A stretch of DNA of 9,709 nucleotides from Akkermansia sp. (GTDB lineage Bacteria > Verrucomicrobiota > Verrucomicrobiia > Verrucomicrobiales > Akkermansiaceae): the NCBI GenBank assembly GCA_017379255.1, contig JAFNWZ010000252.1:1-9709 (forward strand). Direction: 5' to 3'. Shown here piece after piece: positions 5,140 through 9,709 of this stretch (positions within the stretch are counted from its first letter, which is position 1; every line of letters begins with the position of its first letter). Position numbers and translations under genes: made by a program. The notes under the pieces are model-generated. The model did not search any database, was not told the DNA's origin, and saw only the letters and a list, made by a program, of their open reading frames with translations.

Positions 5140-5793
5140 ATGAAAACGCTGAAGCGATTCGTACTTGTGGGCGCCCCTGCCTCCGGCAAGGGTACGCAGT
5201 CCTCTTTCCTTTCCGAGACCTACGGTCTGAAGCCCCTGAGCACCGGCGCTCTGCTGCGCGCTGAGATTGCCGCTGGTTCCGAGCTGGGTCTGGAAGCCAA
5301 GAAGTACATGGATGCCGCCATGTTCGTGCCGGATGAAGTGGTGAACGGCATCGTGGCCAAGTGGCTGGGCGAGAACAAGGATTGCGGCTGCCTGCTCGAT
5401 GGCTATCCCCGCACCGTTTCCCAGGCTGAGACCCTCGATGCCAACCTGACCGCCATGGGCCTGGGTGTGGATATCGTGGTGTACCTCAACGTATCTGCCG
5501 AGCTCATCGAAGCCCGCATGCTCAAGCGCAAGGCCTGCCCCGCCTGCGGCGAAACCACCCGCAACGGTGAGGAAATCTGCCCGAAGTGCGGCGGCGCCAT
5601 GATTGTGCGCTCCGATGACAACCCCGAGGCTTTCGCCAAGCGCCGCAAGGACTACGAGACGCTGACCGTGCCCGTGGTGGAACACTACCGCGCCCAGGGC
5701 AAGGTGGTGCAGATCGACGTGACCGAGGAAGGCGAGCCCGAGGCTGTTTCCGCCCGCATCGCCGCCGCTGTGCGCACCTACTGTGAGAAGTAA
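5140..5793 (+). CDS. adk: Adenylate kinase, zinc-LID type
   Basis: This 217-aa cytosolic enzyme catalyses ATP + AMP <-> 2 ADP and keeps the adenylate pool balanced. Visible motifs are the P-loop GAPASGKGTQ (11-20), the AMP-site STGALLR, the GYPRT variant of GFPRT, and RSDDNPEAFAKRR followed by the C-terminal helices. The LID holds four cysteines (C133, C136, C147, C150) in two CxxC pairs for a structural zinc. The gap between pairs is only 10 residues instead of about 16 as in Bacillus-type enzymes, so the LID is compact. In STGALLR, Ala takes the place of the usual Asp. The length is normal for the family. Codons are strongly biased toward C- and G-ending forms, consistent with high expression. 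It stands alone between its own promoter and a terminator. The start at 5140 directly precedes the first beta strand. Confidence 0.96.
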   Translation: MKTLKRFVLVGAPASGKGTQSSFLSETYGLKPLSTGALLRAEIAAGSELGLEAKKYMDAAMFVPDEVVNGIVAKWLGENKDCGCLLDGYPRTVSQAETLDANLTAMGLGVDIVVYLNVSAELIEARMLKRKACPACGETTRNGEEICPKCGGAMIVRSDDNPEAFAKRRKDYETLTVPVVEHYRAQGKVVQIDVTEEGEPEAVSARIAAAVRTYCEK

Positions 5794-5826
5794 GGATTGC
5801 CCTGTCATAAAGGCATTGTTTTTCCG

Positions 5827-5858
5827 AGCCGGTTTCCCGTCATGGGGAACCGGCTTTC
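5827..5858 (+). terminator. Terminator-like hairpin after adk
   Basis: A 12-bp stem (AGCCGGTTTCCC 5827-5838 with GGGGAACCGGCT 5844-5855, one G-U) has a GTCAT loop. The T-tract after it is short, so termination may be partial. Confidence 0.65.
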
Positions 5859-5913
5859 TGCCTCTATTTGCCGGGTTTTCCGCCGGATGCGACGGCGATG
5901 CTGGAAAAACCGC

Positions 5914-5942
5914 TTGACCTGCCGCCCGATAATGGCTAGACT
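5914..5942 (+). promoter_or_regulatory. Predicted promoter of the GH109-like gene
   Basis: TTGACC (5914-5919), a 17-bp spacer and TAGACT (5937-5942) match the architecture of the Sel1 promoter. The predicted start near 5949 leaves a leader of about 85 nt. Confidence 0.6.
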
Positions 5943-5951
5943 ATTACCGAC

Positions 5952-6013
5952 TTCTCTTTTGGAATAAACATGATGTGTCAGATAAATCCAGATTTCTGAC
6001 AGAAAAAAGAGAA
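5952..6013 (+). promoter_or_regulatory. Structured 5' leader of the GH109-like mRNA
   Basis: An outer 9-bp stem (TTCTCTTTT 5952-5960 with AAAAGAGAA 6005-6013) encloses an inner hairpin (TGTCAG 5976-5981 with CTGACA 5996-6001, continuing as AAAT/ATTT). The only purine-rich stretch that could serve as a ribosome site, AAAAGAGAA, is inside the outer stem and about 20 nt from the ATG. It matches no riboswitch class I know. Confidence 0.45.
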
Positions 6014-6033
6014 CAATCCCGTATATATCATAT

Positions 6034-7740
6034 ATGAAACTGAATCGTGTATTGACGCTGGCGTTCCTCGCCCTCTTCGCTGCAAGCGGGCTGCAGGCAC
6101 AGTCGCTGTCTCCGGACACCAAGACCCGCTGGGATAAGGGCACCCTCGTGGTGGAATCCCCGGTGCGTCCGGAAGGTCAGCAGCATGTGGTGGGCCTTAC
6201 CGCCCCCAAGATGAAGACCGTTCGTGTGGCATTCGTGGGCCTTGGTATGCGCGGCCCGGGTGCTGTTGCCCGTTTCACCCACATCCCCGGTGTGGAGATT
6301 GTTGCCCTGTGTGACTACGAGGCCAAGCGTGCCGAGAAGTGCCAGAAGTACCTGCGCGAGGCCGGCCTTGCCCCCGCTGCCATTTACTCCGGCGCCAAGG
6401 GCTATGAAGAACTTTGCAAGCGCGATGACATCGACCTTGTGTACGTTGCCACTGACTGGGACCACCACTTCCCCGTGGCACAGTGCGCTCTGAAGAATGG
6501 CAAGCACACCGCCATCGAAGTGCCCAGCGCCATGAACCTCCAGCAGTGCTGGGAGCTCATCGACCTTTCTGAGCAGACCCGCAAGCACTGCATGATTCTG
6601 GAGAACTGCTGCTACGACTGGTTCGAGCTCGATGCCCTCAACATGGCCCAGAAGGGTATTCTGGGTGAAGTGCTCTACGCCAAGGGCGCCTACATTCACA
6701 ACCTTGACCCGTTCTGGAACTCCTACTGGACCAACCCCGAGAACGACCCCGAGAAGCTGGCCTGGCGTCTCAAGTACAACAAGGAGAACCGCGGCGACGT
6801 GTACGCCACCCACGGTCTCGGCCCGGTGGCCCAGGTGATGAATATTCACCGTGGCGACCGCTTCACCACCCTCGTGGCCATGGACACCAAGTCCGTGCAC
6901 GGCCGTGAGCTCGTGGAGAAGAAGACCGGCAAGCCCTGCCCGGAATTCCGCAACGGCGACCACACCACCACCCTCATGCGCACCGCCAATGGCAAGGTCG
7001 TGGAGATTCAGCACAACGTGATGAACCCGCAGCCCTACAACCGCCTGTTCCAGCTGACCGGCACCCGCGGTTTCGCCAACAAGTACCCCATCGAGGGCTT
7101 TGTGCTCGAGGGCGACCACATGAAGGGCGCTGAGGGCGCTCCCGACCTCGAGGACCTCGACTCCCACTCCTTCATGAGCGAAGAGAACATGAAGAAGCTG
7201 CGCGAGACCTACCGCCACCCCATCATCAAGAAGTATGGCGAGATGGCAGAGAAGGTGGGCGGCCACGGCGGCATGGACTTCTTCATGGACGTGCGCATGG
7301 TATACTGCCTGCAGAACGGTCTTCCCCTGGATATGGACGTGTATGACCTGGCTGAATGGTGCAGCCTTGCTGAGCTCGGCTCCATCTCCATGGACAACAA
7401 CAACTGCTCCGTGTCTTTCCCCGACTTCACCCGCGGTTACTGGAACCTGGTGGACGGCTACAAGCATGCCTGGGCTTCCCCGGCTGATGAAGCTGCCACC
7501 GAGGCTGCTGCCGAGGCATACACCGAGGCTCAGAAGATTGCTGTGAAGAAGCTGAACCTCTGGGCACTGTATGATGCCGCCCAGGCTGGCGACTCCGCTG
7601 CCAAGGCTGCCTACGAGGCCGCTGCCTCCCAGCTCGACGCTGAAATCGTGACCGCTGAGAAGGCTACCGCCGCCGCCAAGGCTGCTGCCGAGAAAGCCTA
7701 CACCGAGGCTTACGAAGCTGTGGAAGCTGCTCAGAAGTAA
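6034..7740 (+). CDS. Secreted GH109-type alpha-N-acetylgalactosaminidase with Ala-rich C-terminal extension
   Basis: This 568-aa protein likely removes terminal alpha-GalNAc by the NAD-dependent oxidation-elimination mechanism of GH109, acting on host mucin or blood-group-A-type glycans. Residues 1-22 are a Sec signal peptide ending LQA, with no twin-arginine motif. The Rossmann start is VAFVGLGMRGPG, followed by IVALCD and EVPSAMN (the Glu is residue 162). The GH109-typical DVYATHGLGP carries a Tyr257/His260 pair that I equate with conserved active-site residues. The catalytic core ends near residue 475 (FTRGYWNLVDGY), as in enzymes of about 450-470 aa. The last 90 or so residues are about 40% Ala with regularly spaced Glu and Lys, which predicts a long helix or coiled coil. 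Codons are strongly biased, suggesting high expression. The gene has its own promoter and terminator. Other Gfo/Idh/MocA oxidoreductase activities cannot be ruled out. Confidence 0.88.
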   Translation: MKLNRVLTLAFLALFAASGLQAQSLSPDTKTRWDKGTLVVESPVRPEGQQHVVGLTAPKMKTVRVAFVGLGMRGPGAVARFTHIPGVEIVALCDYEAKRAEKCQKYLREAGLAPAAIYSGAKGYEELCKRDDIDLVYVATDWDHHFPVAQCALKNGKHTAIEVPSAMNLQQCWELIDLSEQTRKHCMILENCCYDWFELDALNMAQKGILGEVLYAKGAYIHNLDPFWNSYWTNPENDPEKLAWRLKYNKENRGDVYATHGLGPVAQVMNIHRGDRFTTLVAMDTKSVHGRELVEKKTGKPCPEFRNGDHTTTLMRTANGKVVEIQHNVMNPQPYNRLFQLTGTRGFANKYPIEGFVLEGDHMKGAEGAPDLEDLDSHSFMSEENMKKLRETYRHPIIKKYGEMAEKVGGHGGMDFFMDVRMVYCLQNGLPLDMDVYDLAEWCSLAELGSISMDNNNCSVSFPDFTRGYWNLVDGYKHAWASPADEAATEAAAEAYTEAQKIAVKKLNLWALYDAAQAGDSAAKAAYEAAASQLDAEIVTAEKATAAAKAAAEKAYTEAYEAVEAAQK

Positions 7741-7772
7741 GATTCTGCTGATAAACGCTGATTTTATCCCTC

Positions 7773-7813
7773 CGCCGGGATGCCTCTCCAACCGGGCATC
7801 CCGGCGATTTTTT
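7773..7813 (+). terminator. Strong terminator after the GH109-like gene
   Basis: A perfect 12-bp GC-rich stem (CGCCGGGATGCC 7773-7784 with GGCATCCCGGCG 7795-7806) is followed by ATTTTTT. It isolates the ATPase-tag unit downstream. Confidence 0.9.
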
Positions 7814-7856
7814 ATTCCGCTTGCTGTAATCTTACATCCAATGGTTTACGAGCCGA

Positions 7857-7893
7857 GCGGAAAAATCGGGAGTGTCACTCCCGATTTTTCCGC
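7857..7893. repeat. 37-bp perfect palindrome upstream of the ATPase gene
   Basis: Arms of 18 bp (7857-7874 and 7876-7893) are perfect reverse complements around a single central T. As a hairpin it would have the stem AAAAATCGGGAG/CTCCCGATTTTT with a TGTCA loop, flanked by A- and T-tracts like a bidirectional terminator. The strong terminator at 7773-7813 already ends the upstream gene, so an operator or recombination role is also possible. Confidence 0.8.
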
Positions 7894-7895
7894 CC

Positions 7896-7913
7896 TGTCA
7901 CTCCCGATTTTTC
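7896..7913 (+). repeat. Third copy of the palindrome arm, abutting the promoter
   Basis: The 18-mer TGTCACTCCCGATTTTTC at 7896-7913 repeats 7873-7890 exactly, with a 23-bp period. It ends two bases before the predicted -35 box at 7916. In RNA or single-stranded DNA it could pair with 7861-7872 in competition with the first hairpin. Confidence 0.8.
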
Positions 7914-7915
7914 TC

Positions 7916-7944
7916 TTGACTTATCAAAGCAAGTGAGAGAGAAT
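7916..7944 (+). promoter_or_regulatory. Predicted promoter of the ATPase-tag unit
   Basis: TTGACT (7916-7921), a 17-bp spacer and GAGAAT (7939-7944, 4/6 match) predict a start near 7951, almost at the ATG. The repeat arm lies directly upstream, where a bound protein would contact polymerase. Confidence 0.42.
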
Positions 7945-7953
7945 GAGTTCGAG

Positions 7954-9189
7954 ATGGGAAACGAACGCATATATTATCCGCGAACCGCTGCTGCCAAGGT
8001 GAAATATCTGGCGGCGCATTATCCCTGTGTCCTGGTGATAGGAGCTCGTCAGGTGGGCAAGTCAACCTTGCTGCATGCTCTGCATCCGGAGGGGATGGAG
8101 CATGTGACACTGGATGACTACACCCTGGCGGCGCAGGCGCGGAGGGATCCCATAGGTTTTTTACAGGAACACCCGGCCCCGCTTTTCATTGATGAGGTCC
8201 AGTATGCCCCGGAGCTGCTGCGCGCTATCAAGCTCAGGGTGGATGCAGAGCAACGCAATGGAATGTACTGGCTGACCGGGTCACAGCAGTTCCATCTTAT
8301 GGAGGGAGTCAGTGAAACCCTGGCCGGGCGAGTCGGAATTCTGGACCTGTACAGCATGTCCCAGCGGGAGCTCTCAGGCATGGGGGAGGTGGCGCCAGTA
8401 TTCACGCCGGAGGCATTGTCTGATTATGCCGCCAACGCAAGCGGGTGCGGTATACATGAACTTTATGCCCGCATCTGGCGGGGCGGATACCCGGCCCTGC
8501 GGCGGGATCCGGAGCTGGAACCGGAAACCTTCTTTGACTCGTACATGCGCACCTTTTTGGAACGGGATGTTAACCAGCTTTCCCAGGTGGGGGACCGGGC
8601 GGCATTTATTAAGCTGATGCGTTCTGCTGCACTTCGTACGGGGCAGCAGCTTGTGTATGCTGACCTGGCTCGCGATGCTGAAGTATCGCCCAAAACAGCG
8701 AAAGCCTGGATGTCGATTCTGGAAACAACGGGAATAATTTCTCTACTGCAACCCTACTCAGCCAACGCCATCAAGAGCCTGACCAAGACCCCTAAGCTGT
8801 ATTTCATGGATACCGGCTTATGCGCATGGCTGGCCGGCTGGCAGAGTCCGCGTTCGCTCATGCAGGGCCCCATGGCCGGGGCCATTCTGGAAACCTGGGT
8901 ATATGGCCAGCTCATCCGCAGCTTCAGCCATAATGGCAAACGCCCGCAGCTTTATTTCTTCAGAGATGCCAAAGGCACCGCAGAGGTAGATTTCGTTCTG
9001 GTTCAGGACGGTGTCATCTACCCCATGGAGGTCAAGCGCAGCAGCAGCCCCGATGCCGCCGACCTGCGGCATGCAGCCAAAATACCCACCGGCATGTTTA
9101 CCCTCCACCCCGGTATCGTATTCTGCACGGCGGAAAAAATCTACACACTCGACAATGGGGCCAAGGCATTTCCCATTTCGCAGCTTTAA
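7954..9189 (+). CDS. AAA_14/DUF4143-family ATPase with PD-(D/E)XK-like C-terminus
   Basis: This 411-aa predicted ATP-binding protein belongs to a widespread, often multi-copy family with no firmly established role. The N-terminal AAA module has Walker A GARQVGKST (30-38), Walker B FIDEVQ with D80 and E81, a sensor-like LTGSQQ (T108-G109-S110) and LAGRVG. The middle holds the DUF4143 pattern: FLERDVNQL, a winged-helix-like segment (SPKTAKAWMSILETTGII), and KLYFMDTGLCAWL. The C-terminus has ETWVYGQLIR and EVDF...PMEVKRS, with D346, E359 and K361 in the order expected of a PD-(D/E)XK fold. The open frame extends upstream to 7780, but that start lies inside a terminator and reads through the repeats. 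The ATG at 7954 fits the family length. Codon use is more mixed than in adk or the GH109-like gene. It overlaps the next gene by one base. Confidence 0.87.
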   Translation: MGNERIYYPRTAAAKVKYLAAHYPCVLVIGARQVGKSTLLHALHPEGMEHVTLDDYTLAAQARRDPIGFLQEHPAPLFIDEVQYAPELLRAIKLRVDAEQRNGMYWLTGSQQFHLMEGVSETLAGRVGILDLYSMSQRELSGMGEVAPVFTPEALSDYAANASGCGIHELYARIWRGGYPALRRDPELEPETFFDSYMRTFLERDVNQLSQVGDRAAFIKLMRSAALRTGQQLVYADLARDAEVSPKTAKAWMSILETTGIISLLQPYSANAIKSLTKTPKLYFMDTGLCAWLAGWQSPRSLMQGPMAGAILETWVYGQLIRSFSHNGKRPQLYFFRDAKGTAEVDFVLVQDGVIYPMEVKRSSSPDAADLRHAAKIPTGMFTLHPGIVFCTAEKIYTLDNGAKAFPISQL

Positions 9190-9709
9190 TGCACATGCCT
9201 GCCTGCCGCTGCCAATGGGTGAACCTGAAGAACCCGCTCTACATCCGCTATCACGATGAAGAGTGGGGCCGTCCCTCGCGGGATGATGCCTACCTCTACG
9301 AAATGCTCCTGCTGGAGATGTTTGTGGCCGGGCTTTCCTGGGAATGCGTGCTCAACAAGCGCGAGGCCTTCCGCGCCGCCTTTGCCGGTTTCAATCCGCA
9401 GGCCGTGGCTGCCTTTGGCGAGGCTGAGGTTGCCTCGCTGCTGCAGAATCCCGGCATCATCCGCCACCGCGGCAAGATACAGGCCGCCATAGCCAACACC
9501 CGCATTTTCCTGCAGATTCAGGCGGAGCAGGGCAGCTTTGCCGCCTATGCCTGGGGTTTTACCGGAAACAACGTGGTGCGCGAGCCGTATACCCAGCGCA
9601 CCACCTCGCCGCTCTCCGACTCCCTCTCCCGCGACCTCCGCCGCCGCGGTATGCGCTTCTTCGGCTCCACCACCGCCTATTCCTGGCTCCAGGCCGTGGG
9701 CATCATCAG
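9189..9709 (+). CDS. tag: DNA-3-methyladenine glycosylase I, 3' end beyond the window
   Basis: At least 173 codons are present before the window ends, out of about 185-190 expected. The enzyme excises 3-methyladenine from alkylated DNA, the first step of base-excision repair. The start reads MHMPACRCQWVN, and similarity to E. coli Tag is easy to see. RCQWV...PLYIRYHDEEWG places C8 and H22 as the first two zinc ligands. E43 in YEMLLLE matches the base-contacting E. coli Glu38. AGLSW follows, with W51, then NPGIIRHRGKIQAAI and RRRGMRFFGSTTAYSWLQAVGI. The remaining zinc ligands should lie just past the edge. The ATG at 9189 shares its A with the ATPase stop codon (TAATG), implying translational coupling; the ATG at 9195 is an alternative start. 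The frame is open to the last base. Confidence 0.93.
   Translation, partial: MHMPACRCQWVNLKNPLYIRYHDEEWGRPSRDDAYLYEMLLLEMFVAGLSWECVLNKREAFRAAFAGFNPQAVAAFGEAEVASLLQNPGIIRHRGKIQAAIANTRIFLQIQAEQGSFAAYAWGFTGNNVVREPYTQRTTSPLSDSLSRDLRRRGMRFFGSTTAYSWLQAVGII

Noticed and set aside
2754..5189. Minus-strand open frame of 811 codons opposite the ligase gene
   Set aside because: It is antisense to a clearly conserved protein. Its composition is His/Gly/Ala-rich without any domain pattern, which is typical of a GC-rich shadow frame.
6028..7791. Minus-strand open frame of 587 codons opposite the GH109-like gene
   Set aside because: It is an antisense shadow produced by strong codon bias. It is rich in His, Val and Leu, has no recognisable motif, and begins in the terminator region.
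7857..7913. CRISPR-like interpretation of the repeats before the ATPase
   Set aside because: There are only two direct copies, with a 5-bp gap and no spacers, and no cas genes are visible. The dominant feature is a palindrome.
7780..7953. Upstream in-frame extension of the ATPase gene, with an ATG at 7780
   Set aside because: That ATG is inside the stem of the GH109-like gene terminator, and the frame reads through the palindrome repeats. The family normally begins just before the MGNERIYYPR segment.

Overview
The window looks like chromosomal DNA from a GC-rich, Gram-negative gut bacterium. I lean to Verrucomicrobiota, near Akkermansia. The clues are a secreted GH109 alpha-N-acetylgalactosaminidase-type protein, very weak or absent Shine-Dalgarno sites, a zinc-LID adenylate kinase, and a structured non-coding repeat of a kind I associate with PVC genomes. 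This placement is inference; no rRNA or clade-specific marker is present.

Layout, left to right. (1) Positions 13-357 form a non-coding, imperfectly palindromic element. It is bounded by identical 15-bp terminal inverted repeats and carries two inverted copies of one REP-like hairpin. (2) A tRNA-Leu(UAA) gene (+) meets a sodium/dicarboxylate-type symporter gene (-); they share a bidirectional terminator. (3) A tRNA-Val(CAC) gene (-) lies upstream of the symporter, with a near-perfect promoter, an A-tract-rich upstream region and a perfect 17-bp terminator hairpin. (4) A plus-strand pair encodes a membrane-anchored Sel1-repeat protein and a 723-aa Aas-like acyl-ACP/CoA ligase whose N-terminal acyltransferase domain has apparently lost its catalytic motifs. 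(5) Adenylate kinase (adk) stands as a single gene between its own promoter and a terminator. (6) A secreted GH109-like enzyme has a structured 5' leader and an unusual Ala-rich helical C-terminal extension. (7) A 37-bp palindrome with a third half-site precedes an AAA_14/DUF4143 ATPase gene, which overlaps a tag-like DNA-3-methyladenine glycosylase gene that runs off the window.

How the genes work together: adk and the two tRNAs are housekeeping. The Sel1 protein and Aas-like ligase may act together at the envelope in lipid recycling (inference from adjacency). The GH109 enzyme fits removal of terminal GalNAc from host mucin glycans. The ATPase and glycosylase are translationally coupled and may be linked to DNA maintenance. 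Several predicted promoters share a TTGAC/TTGCA-type -35 box, a 17-bp spacer and a TAGANT -10 box. Some lie so close to the start codon that the mRNAs would be leaderless or nearly so.

The strongest candidates for something undescribed are the 345-bp palindromic element, the ATPase upstream repeat array, the degenerate acyltransferase-ligase fusion and the Ala-rich GH109 tail.
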